Shown: positions 8,895 through 16,724, numbered from the stretch's first letter. The stretch is 29,816 nt of DNA from Candidatus Stahliibacteriota bacterium (GCA_030613445.1 JAUWLY010000006.1:1-29816); one strand, 5' to 3'. Notes: generated by a model from the letters alone, not told the origin. Made by a program: numbers and translations.

Positions 8895-8931
8895 TTGACA
8901 AACTGCTGTTATGTCATATAATTGTTATGAC
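8895..8931 (+). promoter_or_regulatory. promoter and probable autoregulatory operator of the RHH-MazF operon
   Basis: TTGACA (8895-8900), 16-nt spacer, TATAAT (8917-8922). An inverted repeat GTCATA (8913-8918) / TATGAC (8926-8931) overlaps the -10 element, where a ribbon-helix-helix antitoxin would be expected to bind. GTTATG also occurs twice, 16 nt apart. SD AAGGAGGAAG precedes ATG 8968. Confidence 0.7.
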
Positions 8932-8967
8932 GATTTGGTGGTATGTTTTGTAGGATAAGGAGGAAGA

Positions 8968-9201
8968 ATGTCAAAGACAAAAATTACCATTAGTATTGAT
9001 AAAAAATTTGTGGTTGATCTTGATAGAATTGCTAAATTGAAGCGTTGCAATCGAAGCACCCTTATTGAGGAAGCAATCAAAGTATGGGAAAGGAAGTACA
9101 TTGAAGCAGCGCTTAAGCAAGGTTATCAAACCATGGCTAAAGAGGACTGCAAGGCTGCTGAAGAATATATTAGGATCGCACAGGAGATATTGCATGAATG
9201 A
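8968..9201 (+). CDS. ribbon-helix-helix antitoxin (MazE/CopG type)
   Basis: 77 aa. The N-terminus KITISIDKKFVVDLDRIA followed by NRSTLIEEAIKVW is the RHH DNA-binding fold; the C-terminal half is helical and charged, as expected for toxin binding. Its stop overlaps the toxin start by eight nt, the usual coupling in toxin-antitoxin operons. It should neutralise the MazF-like toxin and repress its own promoter. Confidence 0.88.
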   Translation: MSKTKITISIDKKFVVDLDRIAKLKRCNRSTLIEEAIKVWERKYIEAALKQGYQTMAKEDCKAAEEYIRIAQEILHE

Positions 9202-9538
9202 TCCCTTACCCAAACGAGGCGAGATCTGGTTGGTGAATTTCAATCCTGGCAGAGGTAGTGAACAAAAAGGGATTCGTCCTGCCCTTATTATTCAAAATGA
9301 CACAGGAAATCATTATGCATCGACCATCATTGTTGCCGCAATAACAACGACTATAAAGATCTATCCGGTCACAGTTTTTCTGCCGGAAAAAAATGTTGGT
9401 TTGTCAAAGGATTCAATGGTTAATCTAGCACAGATACTCACTGTTGATAAAATGCGACTGCGGAAGAAACTTGGGAAATTAAGTGCGAAACTCATGACGC
9501 GAGTAGATGTAGCATTGAAAATTAGTCTTGATCTATAG
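9194..9538 (+). CDS. MazF/PemK-type endoribonuclease toxin
   Basis: 114 aa from ATG 9194, which overlaps the antitoxin stop (ATGAATGA). Conserved MazF elements are present: KRGEIWLVNFNP, then GSEQKGIRPALIIQND, then SMVNLAQILTVDKMRL. Family members are sequence-specific mRNA interferases, so this is probably a stress or stability module. Longer upstream starts in this frame only overlap the antitoxin and are rejected. Confidence 0.92.
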   Translation: MNDPLPKRGEIWLVNFNPGRGSEQKGIRPALIIQNDTGNHYASTIIVAAITTTIKIYPVTVFLPEKNVGLSKDSMVNLAQILTVDKMRLRKKLGKLSAKLMTRVDVALKISLDL

Positions 9539-9679
9539 AGAAAAAACTTTTAAGGTGATACCTGTAGAATGTCAGGCCGGTGGTATTGCCTGTCCCGAGG
9601 AATCGAGGGGAGTTTATCGAAATGCTGAAAGTGCTGTCGCAGATCCCGAAGTACTAAGGGGAAGAATTGAAGTGACCTG
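9539..9679. other. intergenic between MazF and truncated GGDEF gene
   Basis: No supported gene. Contains a short imperfect inverted repeat (CAGGC 9573-9577 / GCCTG 9588-9592) in sequence reminiscent of the window's dispersed palindromes. The GGDEF reading frame on the minus strand ends where this sequence begins. Confidence 0.5.
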
Positions 9680-10018
9680 CTACCTTTTTCTGAGGATACG
9701 TCCAAATATACTTTCAGCATCGTGTCTGCTGGTATTCGGCATGACACAAATAAATTCATCTCCGCCAAACCTTATTATCGTATCAGCCATTCTCAACGAA
9801 TCCTTTAAAAAGTGGGCAAACTCTCTTATGACCTCATCACCTTTAAAATGCCCAAAGCTATCATTCACTGTTTTGAAATAATCAATATCGACCCAGGCAA
9901 CTGAAAAAGGTGTTTTCTGCGTAATTAATTGGTCTATTTCCGGTTCTTGCCTTTCTTTCAAGTAACGTCGATTACAAACACCGGTGAGTTCATCTACATG
10001 CTTGGCATCTAATTCCAT
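9680..10018 (-). pseudogene. truncated GGDEF (diguanylate cyclase) protein
   Basis: 112 aa from ATG near 10018, with GAAGGA just upstream; the frame also has a TTG at 10036. It starts close to the GGDEF domain (DELTGVCNRRYL) and contains metal-binding and active-site segments (VDIDYFKTVNDSFGH, RFGGDEF) plus an RxxD inhibitory-site motif (RMAD) five residues before GGDEF. It stops at 9680 after DAESIFGRILRKR, so roughly the last third of a normal ~160-residue GGDEF domain is missing. It has a good promoter. Probably a broken cyclase; it might still be expressed as a fragment. Confidence 0.75.
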
Positions 10019-10042
10019 TTCTTCCTTCTCGTTCAATGTTGA

Positions 10043-10070
10043 ATTATAGTTTAATGCACAACAATGTCAA
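10043..10070 (-). promoter_or_regulatory. sigma-70 promoter of the GGDEF gene
   Basis: Minus strand: TTGACA (10070-10065), 16-nt spacer, TATAAT (10048-10043), about 25 nt before the start codon. Confidence 0.8.
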
Positions 10071-10171
10071 GAAATGAACATTCTCCCATATTTAGAGGAA
10101 ATCATGAAACAATGGAGGGAAAAAGGCGGCAGGTTTTGACCTTCTACGTTAAGAACCTCTCAACATAGAAA

Positions 10172-10199
10172 TTGACATTCCACTGAATTTGAATATACT
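10172..10199 (+). promoter_or_regulatory. sigma-70 promoter of the RRM gene
   Basis: TTGACA (10172-10177), 16-nt spacer, TATACT (10194-10199). SD AAGGAGGT at 10211-10218 precedes the GTG start. Confidence 0.8.
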
Positions 10200-10221
10200 T
10201 ATTCTATATCAAGGAGGTTTT

Positions 10222-10530
10222 GTGAATATATACGTAGGTAACTTGTCGCATGATACTACTGACAGCGAGTTACAGAAGGCTTTTGAAGCCTTTGGACGGG
10301 TCCTATCTGTAACCATTGTCAAAGATAAGTTCAGTGGACAATCAAGAGGATTCGGATTCGTAGGTATGCCCAACAATAAAGAAGCCCAGACTGCGATCGA
10401 CGGTTTGAATGGCAAAGATTTCATGGGCCGAGCACTCAATATTAACGAAGCACGTCCTCGTCCTGATCATCGAGGCGGCGGAAAACGAGGAGGCGAACGA
10501 GGAGGTGGTGGTAGACGTCGCTCCTGGTAG
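10222..10530 (+). CDS. RRM-domain RNA-binding protein with RGG-like tail
   Basis: 102 aa starting at GTG 10222, placed by AAGGAGGT four nt upstream; longer starts would include the SD. One RNA-recognition motif: RNP2 IYVGNL (residues 3-8) and RNP1 RGFGFVGM (42-49), followed by a Gly/Arg tail (RGGGKRGGERGGGGRRR). Such single-RRM proteins occur in cyanobacteria and many other bacteria and often behave like cold-shock RNA chaperones. Monocistronic by appearance. Confidence 0.93.
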   Translation: MNIYVGNLSHDTTDSELQKAFEAFGRVLSVTIVKDKFSGQSRGFGFVGMPNNKEAQTAIDGLNGKDFMGRALNINEARPRPDHRGGGKRGGERGGGGRRRSW

Positions 10531-10711
10531 AATATATTCAAACAAAATAAATCCCTCGCAGAACTCTGCAAACCCACGTGATTTTAACAGTGTCGCAGAA
10601 CGTGTTTGAAATAACGGGAAGAGTTGTATTACCCAACAAAATGAAACCAAAGATCTATTTCAAGAACAACATAATCGTACTCCAGTTTGCCAGATGAGGA
10701 TGTTCAAAGTT

Positions 10712-10816
10712 CTAATATATGAGCATGGAGGCGGGATGCAGTATAAAATATCCAACCAGTGCTCCAATGAATCCATGAAGTACAATTAGTTTCACTATGT
10801 TAATGTTTCTTTTCAT
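10712..10816 (-). CDS. small membrane peptide, 34 aa, possibly interrupted
   Basis: MKRNINIVKLIVLHGFIGAL... forms one hydrophobic segment (residues about 9-27) and ends at TAG (10712-10714). It starts a few bases after the YHS gene stop, with an SD-like AAGGG between them, and closes the minus-strand metal-gene cluster. After the TAG the same frame continues NFEHPHLANWSTIMLFLK before the next stop, so a nonsense mutation in a somewhat longer protein is possible. Function unknown. Confidence 0.45.
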   Translation of the reverse strand: MKRNINIVKLIVLHGFIGALVGYFILHPASMLIY

Positions 10817-10819
10817 CCC

Positions 10820-11053
10820 TTATTGACCGCAGCAGGTCGGCGGTTTTCCTTTGAATTCCTTCGCATTGGCACTGGCAAGCCGCTCGAGAAAACGTGCAAT
10901 AAAACCTTTCTTTTTTAAATATCTAAACGGGTCTCTTTCGAATTGGAGCTTGCACGCATTACTGCAAAAATAGTAGGTTCCACTGTTGAAACCAGTCTTG
11001 AATTCTGCGGTTTGGGGATCAAGCATCATACCACAAACTGGATCATTGGCCAT
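10820..11053 (-). CDS. YHS-domain metal-associated protein
   Basis: 77 aa from ATG 11053, with AAGGAGGTG eight nt upstream; a GTG at 11062 overlaps the SD and is rejected. The N-terminus NDPVCGMMLDP followed by GTYYFCSNACKLQFERDP is the YHS (TRASH-like) Cys motif found in copper and mercury proteins and at the N-terminus of P-type metal ATPases. The C-terminal tail ends PTCCGQ, another possible metal ligand. Probably cytoplasmic metal handling; part of a minus-strand cluster with a SHOCT protein. Confidence 0.88.
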   Translation of the reverse strand: MANDPVCGMMLDPQTAEFKTGFNSGTYYFCSNACKLQFERDPFRYLKKKGFIARFLERLASANAKEFKGKPPTCCGQ

Positions 11054-11123
11054 AACAGTCACCTCCTTGCCCGAAAATATTAAGAGCTGATTTCGATATC
11101 AAGTAATATCGATGCTTTTAATG

Positions 11124-11417
11124 CTAGAGCAAATCCTTTTTCATCTTTTCGAATTCCTGTTTAGATATTTCTCCTTTAGCATATCGCCTTTGCAATATCT
11201 CAAATGGTATTTCTTCCTCCGTCTTTATCAACTTTTTCCCATTAACGAGAAAGTATACGGCAATAGCAATAAGAACCAGCAATATGATCCACATAATTAC
11301 ACCTCCATAGCCATAGTTCATATGGCCCCAATCCATCATATGCCCATTGCTCTCATGTGCCAACACACGGGTGATGGGTAGCATGAGTACAACTAGTAAT
11401 TTTCCCAAAGAGTTCAT
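11124..11417 (-). CDS. SHOCT-domain small membrane protein
   Basis: 97 aa with SD AGGAGG before ATG 11417. A hydrophobic N-terminus ending ...TRVLAHE resembles a signal peptide, followed by a His/Met-rich stretch (HMMDWGHMNYGYGG), one transmembrane helix (VIMWIILLVLIAIAVYFLV) and a C-terminal SHOCT motif (EILQRRYAKGEISKQEFEKMKKDL). This layout is common beside copper and heavy-metal genes. His/Met residues on the extracytoplasmic side suggest metal contact; that is inference. Confidence 0.85.
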   Translation of the reverse strand: MNSLGKLLVVLMLPITRVLAHESNGHMMDWGHMNYGYGGVIMWIILLVLIAIAVYFLVNGKKLIKTEEEIPFEILQRRYAKGEISKQEFEKMKKDLL

Positions 11418-11430
11418 GATTTACCTCCTA

Positions 11431-11529
11431 TTAAATTTTTTCAAATACTTGCTTCATCTTCCACCTCAATATAATAGACGAGCCAAGATCCCAGAAGTTA
11501 TGCAACACTCGGTATATGATGACAATCAT
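11431..11529 (-). CDS. tiny ORF, 32 aa, coupled to upstream peptide
   Basis: ATG 11529 overlaps the TGA of the preceding ORF (ATGA), and the stop at 11431 lies directly before the SHOCT gene SD. The peptide MIVIIYRVLHNFWDLGSSII... has no recognised motif. Support is positional only. Confidence 0.3.
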   Translation of the reverse strand: MIVIIYRVLHNFWDLGSSIILRWKMKQVFEKI

Positions 11530-11633
11530 CTCATCATACCCATACCACCTCTTATGCTTCCACTATGAGCAGAGGCAGTGTTTGTACTTATGAAACTGAT
11601 TATTATCATGGATACTAAAGCTACGTATTTCAT
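11526..11633 (-). CDS. small secreted His/Met peptide, 35 aa
   Basis: Strong SD (AGAAGGAGG) before ATG 11633. Residues 1-22 form a clear signal peptide (MKYVALVSMIIISFISTNTA, cleavage near SAHSG), leaving a mature tail of about a dozen residues with His, Gly and four Met (GGMGMMR). As first gene of the SHOCT/YHS cluster it may be a periplasmic metal-binding peptide or the shortened start of a larger protein; the stop is TGA. Confidence 0.5.
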   Translation of the reverse strand: MKYVALVSMIIISFISTNTASAHSGSIRGGMGMMR

Positions 11634-11787
11634 TTTCTACCTCCTTCTATTCTTTAGACTCCTCCTTTCATATCTAGTTTAGGGTAAAGTCGGCAACGCA
11701 AGACGTGACTTCATACTAACTCTGTATTCTGCAAGGCAACGGACTTATAGCCAGTAACCTCTGATCCCATATGCACAGCCGGTTCCC

Positions 11788-11815
11788 TTGACATTCCACT
11801 GGCTTTTTATATCAT
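11788..11815 (+). promoter_or_regulatory. sigma-70 promoter of the DUF2284 gene
   Basis: TTGACA (11788-11793), 16-nt spacer, TATCAT (11810-11815), 18 nt before ATG 11834, with SD GAGGAGAAG between. Confidence 0.7.
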
Positions 11816-11833
11816 CTTACGAGGAGAAGTAAT

Positions 11834-12358
11834 ATGCCAGAGTTCGACAAATACATAAAGAAAGCAAAGTCTATGGGTATTACAAAGGCAAAAATCATTG
11901 ATCCAAAGTCAGTGGTTGTTGGCGATTGGGTGAGATTGAAATGCCAATATGGCTGTGGTGGTTATGGCCAGAGCCTTACATGTCCACCCTGTTCACCGAC
12001 ACCTGATTATACGAGGAAAATGCTTGGAGAATATTCTAAGGGTCTTTTGATGCAAGTAACGAATATCTCTTTTGATACGAAGCCGGATTTCAGCCTAGAG
12101 CGGATTGTGGCTGATCTTGAACGGGAAATTTTCCTTGACGGTTATTACAAGGTGTTTGGAATGGCTGCTGGTCCATGTGGACTTTGTGAAACCTGTGAAA
12201 CGAAAAAACCATGTAAGCATCCACATGAAGCTCGACCAGCTATGGAAGCTTGTGGTATCGATGTTTATGCAACCGCAAGAAATAATGGATTTGAATTGAA
12301 CGTTGTAACTTCAGAGGACGATCCCTGTTCTTTTTTATCATTAATAGTGATAAAATGA
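11834..12358 (+). CDS. DUF2284 predicted metal-binding protein
   Basis: 174 aa. Cys-rich in the DUF2284 pattern: KCQYGCGGYGQSLTCPPCSPTPDYTR near residues 36-62, then GPCGLCETCETKKPCKHPHEARPAMEACGIDVY in the second half. The spacing of Cys pairs suggests one or two Fe-S clusters or zinc sites; the reaction is unknown. Own promoter and SD; TGA stop. Confidence 0.88.
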   Translation: MPEFDKYIKKAKSMGITKAKIIDPKSVVVGDWVRLKCQYGCGGYGQSLTCPPCSPTPDYTRKMLGEYSKGLLMQVTNISFDTKPDFSLERIVADLEREIFLDGYYKVFGMAAGPCGLCETCETKKPCKHPHEARPAMEACGIDVYATARNNGFELNVVTSEDDPCSFLSLIVIK

Positions 12359-12475
12359 ATTTTTGTCCTAAGGATACGACTGGGGTCAATCCCCTTCGAT
12401 GTTCTCAGAACAGGCTCGAAACTGGAAAATAATTGGCATAGAGGAATCATGAGAAGTTGAAAAGAGATAGTTGTC

Positions 12476-12503
12476 TTGACATTCTACATTTATTATTTAT
12501 GTT
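12476..12503 (+). promoter_or_regulatory. probable promoter of the kelch-like gene
   Basis: TTGACA (12476-12481), 16-nt spacer, TATGTT (12498-12503); the -10 is weak. Confidence 0.55.
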
Positions 12504-12552
12504 TAAATAGTGCAAGATGAATAAATTGGTTATTTGAATATAAGGAGGTAAG

Positions 12553-13893
12553 ATGAAAAAGATTTTTTTGGTATTGATATTATTCTGCTTCTTGTATGGT
12601 GCAGGAGAGAACTGGACACTACTTAGCCCGAGTGGTACGCCACCATCAGGTCGTTGGGGCGCCGCGAGTGTTTATGACACTCTTGCTGATCGCTTTATTG
12701 TCTTTGGTGGAGCAATTTGGGGAGCAGCCTATAACAACCTTTACGCTCTAGACGGTACAGCTTCAGGTAATGGTATCTGGACACAATTGACACCGACAGG
12801 TTCGATCCCTGGAGCAAGAGGCTTTTGCGCTCCTGTATATGATGCACCGAGGCGACGAATGATCATTTTTGGTGGTTATAATATGTCGGCTAGTTGCTAT
12901 AATCAGGTCTATTTTTTAGACAGTTTATTCCAACAGAGCCCGCGCTGGAGTTATGTTTCAGTCAGCGGCCCTGCACCAACTGTTAGACAAAGCAGTGCTG
13001 CTGCCTATGATCCAATTCAAGAGAGAGTAATTTACTTTAGTGGATGGTGTGGATATAGTTGGAAAAATGATGTTTATGTGCTGGAAAATATTGATTCAAG
13101 CCCTAGTTGGCGTCGGCTATTCCCTACTGGTGGAGGACCTGGTGGCAGATGGGGTGCAAGCTGTGTCTATGACTATAATAACGACCGTTTATATGTTTTT
13201 GGTGGTATGAATACTGCCCAAGCTTATCCAAATGATGTCTGGGTTCTTGATAGTCTTCAGACAAGCGACGGGCATTGGACCCAATTATCGCCAGGTGGTT
13301 CAATCCCCACAGGACGGATGTGGTTAGCCTCTATATATGATGGCTCTTGTGATAGGATGCTTCTTTTTGGAGGCGGATATTTCCAGGGCTCTGCGCTCAA
13401 TGACCTTCGAAGTTTAGACCCGTTATCTTCAACGCCGTCCTGGTCCCTGATCAATCCAACAGGTACAAGTCCCTCTTCACGATTAGGCCCATCCTGGGCA
13501 CTTGATGAACCAAGGGATCGTCTCATCCTCTTTGGCGGTAATTACTATAGTAATAACTATAATAATGTCTATGTCCTGACTTGGGATACGGGTATATCTG
13601 AGGATAAAACCCCTGCGGTAAATCGACCAATAATAGCTATTGAGCCTAATCCTTTCCGAAATTTCACCACGATAAATTTTGAGGGTGATAAAGGTTTCAT
13701 ATCATCGGTCATGGTCTTTGATTGTCAGGGACGACTGATCAAAACATGCTCCTCGGACAGACAGCAACTTCCATGCAAGGTCGTCTGGGATGGAAAAGAC
13801 GAGAATGGTTTCAAAGTTTCTTCTGGCACCTACTTCGTCATTATTAAAACCGATGAGGGGGAAATTCTAAAAAGAGTAGTAAAGATATTCTAG
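12553..13893 (+). CDS. secreted kelch-like beta-propeller with C-terminal sorting domain
   Basis: 446 aa. Signal peptide (MKKIFLVLILFCFLYG) followed by about six kelch-type repeats of ~55 residues, each with GxRWGAxxVYD and then an IVFGG-type strand and an LD/WTQL turn. The last ~80 residues are a FlgD-like/secretion C-terminal domain (EPNPFRNFTTINF, VFDCQGRLIK, KVSSGTYFVIIK), as in the subtilase. Likely exported and attached outside the cell; ligand unknown. It converges with the BNR gene, with 10 nt between the stops and no obvious terminator. Confidence 0.87.
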   Translation: MKKIFLVLILFCFLYGAGENWTLLSPSGTPPSGRWGAASVYDTLADRFIVFGGAIWGAAYNNLYALDGTASGNGIWTQLTPTGSIPGARGFCAPVYDAPRRRMIIFGGYNMSASCYNQVYFLDSLFQQSPRWSYVSVSGPAPTVRQSSAAAYDPIQERVIYFSGWCGYSWKNDVYVLENIDSSPSWRRLFPTGGGPGGRWGASCVYDYNNDRLYVFGGMNTAQAYPNDVWVLDSLQTSDGHWTQLSPGGSIPTGRMWLASIYDGSCDRMLLFGGGYFQGSALNDLRSLDPLSSTPSWSLINPTGTSPSSRLGPSWALDEPRDRLILFGGNYYSNNYNNVYVLTWDTGISEDKTPAVNRPIIAIEPNPFRNFTTINFEGDKGFISSVMVFDCQGRLIKTCSSDRQQLPCKVVWDGKDENGFKVSSGTYFVIIKTDEGEILKRVVKIF

Positions 13894-13903
13894 ATAAAAA
13901 GCT

Positions 13904-15094
13904 TTACTCAAACGGTATTGGATTACCAGTGGGATTACGTTTGTAATAGATATCAGGGGTTCCATGGTGGTTGTCATACCAAACCAGATGAACGTATTTA
14001 CCCGCTATTGCCAGTGAAGGATTCCAAACATCCAGCCCGGGTAGGGGTACAAGGCAGCTGTCTTTTTCCCAGGTTATACCATTGTCTGTAGAACGTTTAT
14101 AGTAAATCCCATCATGAGGATGTACCCAGACTAAGTGGACAACTGAACGCAGCGCTGCACATGATGGATAAGGAAAAGAATCTGCCATATCGTAATTAGA
14201 ATTAGTAAGGCGAATATCGGGCTGCCAGGTAGCTCCTAAATCTGTCGTACGCTTGTAAAATATGTCAAAATGAGGGTCTTTTGTAGAATCAGCCTGTGCT
14301 AGCCATGCTAAATGTAGTGATGAATCAACATGGGCGATCGTTGGGAACGCTGCCCAATACAGTGTTTGATCGGAAAGACAATTCTCAAGCTGCCAGGTTA
14401 TCCCACAATCTGTAGAACGTCGTCCCCAAATTTCCGCGCGACCAGTTCGAAAATCAGTCCAGACAACCTGGACTAAAGAACGGCAAAATGCAAGACTGGG
14501 ATTGAGCTGTGAAGATTGATTATCTGTAACCTGAATATCTTCAGACCAGGTTATGCCATTATCCGCTGAGTATTTATAATAAATGTCTGTATTACCATTC
14601 CGTTTGTCTACCCAGACAATGCGCACGTCAGCGCCGCAGCAGACACAACCGTGAATTGTACTCTGCACTGAAGAATCTGGTGCATTGGTCAAACGGATAT
14701 CCTCAGACCAGGTTACCCCCCAATCAGTTGAACGCTTATAATAGATTTCTTTATTTCCGTCCCGATCATCATCCCAGACTATATGCGTCACCGGATTCAT
14801 CACCCCGGCGATTGAGACACCAGGATTTTCTGCCTTGCCCGTTGTATTGGTCAGACATATCTCATCTGCCCAGGTAATACCATAGTCTTGAGAGCGCTTA
14901 TAATAAATCTGTGTATTTTCACTGCGTGTATCATACCAGACCACATGGACAATCCCACCAAAAGAAGCGGATATTGACCAGGTATTAGCAAGCAAAGCAC
15001 TACTGCAATGAGTAAGCCGTGTCGTGGGTTCCCACTGAGCGAAAAGAGGAGCAGCAATGAGGAATCCAAAGACTGAATATAAAACATACTTCAT
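13904..15094 (-). CDS. secreted BNR/Asp-box beta-propeller (sialidase-like fold)
   Basis: 396 aa with signal peptide MKYVLYSVFGFLIAAPLFAQ. At least six Asp-boxes are visible (SQDYGITW, STDWGVTW, SADNGITW, STDCGITW, TTDLGATW, STDNGITW), each followed by an IRLTN/VHLVW-type strand, giving a six-bladed propeller as in sialidase-fold proteins. No Arg triad typical of true sialidases could be assigned, so a binding role is as likely as hydrolysis. Unlike the neighbours it lacks a C-terminal sorting domain and ends RNPTGNPIPFE. A CVCC cluster occurs mid-protein. Confidence 0.85.
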   Translation of the reverse strand: MKYVLYSVFGFLIAAPLFAQWEPTTRLTHCSSALLANTWSISASFGGIVHVVWYDTRSENTQIYYKRSQDYGITWADEICLTNTTGKAENPGVSIAGVMNPVTHIVWDDDRDGNKEIYYKRSTDWGVTWSEDIRLTNAPDSSVQSTIHGCVCCGADVRIVWVDKRNGNTDIYYKYSADNGITWSEDIQVTDNQSSQLNPSLAFCRSLVQVVWTDFRTGRAEIWGRRSTDCGITWQLENCLSDQTLYWAAFPTIAHVDSSLHLAWLAQADSTKDPHFDIFYKRTTDLGATWQPDIRLTNSNYDMADSFPYPSCAALRSVVHLVWVHPHDGIYYKRSTDNGITWEKDSCLVPLPGLDVWNPSLAIAGKYVHLVWYDNHHGTPDIYYKRNPTGNPIPFE

Positions 15095-15106
15095 ATCTAC
15101 TTCTAT

Positions 15107-15134
15107 ATTATAGAGGGATTTGGGTTTAAGTCAA
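15107..15134 (-). promoter_or_regulatory. sigma-70 promoter of the BNR gene
   Basis: Minus strand: TTGACT (15134-15129), 16-nt spacer, TATAAT (15112-15107). The ATG at 15094 lies 12 nt past the -10, giving a leader of only a few bases and no SD. Confidence 0.75.
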
Positions 15135-15162
15135 TTAATTACAATTATGGTCATATTATTCC

Positions 15163-15191
15163 TTGACAATACCCTACTTTATAAGTATGAT
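15163..15191 (+). promoter_or_regulatory. promoter of the Rrf2 gene, leaderless start
   Basis: TTGACA (15163-15168), 17-nt spacer, TATGAT (15186-15191). ATG 15197 begins five nt after the -10, so transcription and translation should start at nearly the same base. Confidence 0.65.
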
Positions 15192-15196
15192 ATTAA

Positions 15197-15625
15197 ATGA
15201 AATTGACAACCAGAACACGCTATGCAGTTAGGTCAATGGTTGATCTGGTGAATCAACCCGCGGGTAAACCAAGTCCACTCAGTGATATTGCTCAACGTCA
15301 AGGAGTGAAACTAAGATACCTTGAGCAGATCTTTATAAGACTTCGTCGGGCAAAATTGATTGAAAGCAAAAAAGGACCTGGCGGTGGCTATTTTATCAAC
15401 CAAAATCCGAAGTCCATAAAGTTGAGTGAAATAATGAAAGCGGTTGGTGAATCCAGCGCACCGGTGTTCTGTGTAACGAGAAATTCCCAGAAAAATTGTC
15501 CCAGGATGATCTATTGTACTATAAAACCCTACTGGGGAAAACTAGGGAAAACTATTGATCAGTTTTTTGATTCTGTAACACTCCATGATGTATCAATAAA
15601 ATACGATTCCATCGATCCCGGTTAA
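15197..15625 (+). CDS. Rrf2/IscR-family transcriptional regulator
   Basis: 142 aa starting with the family's characteristic MKLTTRTRYAVRSMVDL. Winged-helix segments follow (LSDIAQRQGVKLRYLEQIF, KGPGGGYFI). Three Cys at 92, 101 and 107 match the Fe-S ligand region of IscR (92, 98, 104 in E. coli), so it probably senses Fe-S or redox status. It heads a run containing a LarE-like remnant, a PP-loop enzyme and an AIR-synthase-like protein, consistent with control of sulfur-transfer functions. No SD; leaderless by promoter position. Confidence 0.92.
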   Translation: MKLTTRTRYAVRSMVDLVNQPAGKPSPLSDIAQRQGVKLRYLEQIFIRLRRAKLIESKKGPGGGYFINQNPKSIKLSEIMKAVGESSAPVFCVTRNSQKNCPRMIYCTIKPYWGKLGKTIDQFFDSVTLHDVSIKYDSIDPG

Positions 15626-15649
15626 AGTAAAAAAGATGCACTATTAAAT

Positions 15650-15748
15650 ATGTTAAATAATTCGAAGCTGAGAAGACTAAAAAAAATCATCCACGATTAT
15701 CAGAAAGTAATAGTCGCCTTTTCTGGTGGAGGGATTATATATGGCTAA
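15650..15748 (+). pseudogene. LarE-like PP-loop N-terminal remnant, 32 aa
   Basis: ATG 15650 opens MLNNSKLRRLKKIIHDYQKV followed by IVAFSGGG, which looks like the first strand and P-loop start (VVAFSGGVDS) of a LarE/ExsB-type ATP pyrophosphatase. The resemblance breaks off directly after SGG and the frame stops at TAA 15748, eight nt inside the next gene, which itself begins with a PP-loop (LLSGGLDST). It may be a deletion relic or may now act as a coupled leader peptide. Confidence 0.5.
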
Positions 15749-16724
15749 GGCAATCGGTTTGTTGTCTGGTGGTTTGGATTCAACACTTACAATAAAGTTA
15801 ATTCTGGAACAGGGGATTGAAGTTTTAGCGCTTAATTTCATTACGCCTTTTTGCACTTGTACAAAAAAGGGTTGTTCGCATCAGGCTATGAAAGTAGCAA
15901 AGGATTTGGGCATTGCCTTGCAGATTATTAAATTAAGAGATGAATATATTGAACTTATTAAAAGTCCCAAATATGGTTATGGCAAGAATATGAATCCTTG
16001 TATTGATTGCCGCATATTTATGTTTTCAAAGGCCCGCACACTTATGTTGGACACAGGCGCTTCATTTATCTTTACCGGTGAAGTTTTGGGTCAAAGACCA
16101 ATGTCCCAGCACCGTAGAGCAATGAAGATAATTGAGACGAAATCGAATTTGACAGGGAGAATACTGCGACCTCTGTGTGCCTTACAACTTGAGCCAACCC
16201 TACCTGAAATTGAAGGAATCATTGATCGAAAACGTCTATTGTCGATAACCGGGCGATCCAGAAAACTACAGATCTCATTGGCAGAAGAGAAAGGTCTGGT
16301 CGACTACCTGTGCCCAGCTGGAGGATGCCGCTTAACCGATCGTAATTATGCGAAAAGGCTTAAGGAAGCGTTTAGACATAAAGAGGATTCTCTGAGCGAT
16401 GTAGTGCTTCTAAGGTATGGACGCCATTTTCGTCTGCCAAGCGGAGCAAAAGTGATTGTTGGACGAGATGAAAGTGAAAACAATATTCTGAGCAGTGCTG
16501 CTGCTCAGTGCAATATTCTATTATTAGAAACAAAAGATTATGTAGGTCCAGTAGTTCTTCTCAGTAAATACAGAGATGCTGAGGATATACGAATGGCAGC
16601 AAATCTGTGTCTTACATATAGTGATTATAAAGGTGAAGAAAATGCAAAGGTTGAAATCGGAGATGATTCGGATATATTGGCAGAATCATTATCTAATGAA
16701 GAAATGAGAGTACTTGCAATCTGA
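15741..16724 (+). CDS. PP-loop ATPase fused to NFACT-R-like domain (ThiI/MnmA-like sulfur transferase type)
   Basis: 327 aa from ATG 15741, with GGTGGAGG about eight nt upstream. The PP-loop SGGLDS is at residues 9-14. Cys38, Cys40 and Cys45 (FCTCTKKGC), a CxxC at 87-90 (NPCIDC) and Cys191/Cys196 (CPAGGC) could hold an Fe-S cluster or persulfide. From about residue 224 an NFACT-R-like domain follows (LLRYGRHFRLPSGAKVIVGRDESEN). PP-loop proteins of this architecture are usually annotated as tRNA thiouridylase-like; the real substrate is unproven. Ten nt before the next ATG, so one operon with the AIR-synthase-like gene. Confidence 0.85.
   Translation: MAKAIGLLSGGLDSTLTIKLILEQGIEVLALNFITPFCTCTKKGCSHQAMKVAKDLGIALQIIKLRDEYIELIKSPKYGYGKNMNPCIDCRIFMFSKARTLMLDTGASFIFTGEVLGQRPMSQHRRAMKIIETKSNLTGRILRPLCALQLEPTLPEIEGIIDRKRLLSITGRSRKLQISLAEEKGLVDYLCPAGGCRLTDRNYAKRLKEAFRHKEDSLSDVVLLRYGRHFRLPSGAKVIVGRDESENNILSSAAAQCNILLLETKDYVGPVVLLSKYRDAEDIRMAANLCLTYSDYKGEENAKVEIGDDSDILAESLSNEEMRVLAI

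Noticed and set aside
9550..9768. Minus-strand 72-codon ORF overlapping the GGDEF gene end
   Set aside because: Out of frame with GGDEF, no start signals and no protein-like pattern.
13904..15094. True sialidase
   Set aside because: Asp-boxes show only the fold; the catalytic Arg triad and Tyr/Glu pair could not be assigned.
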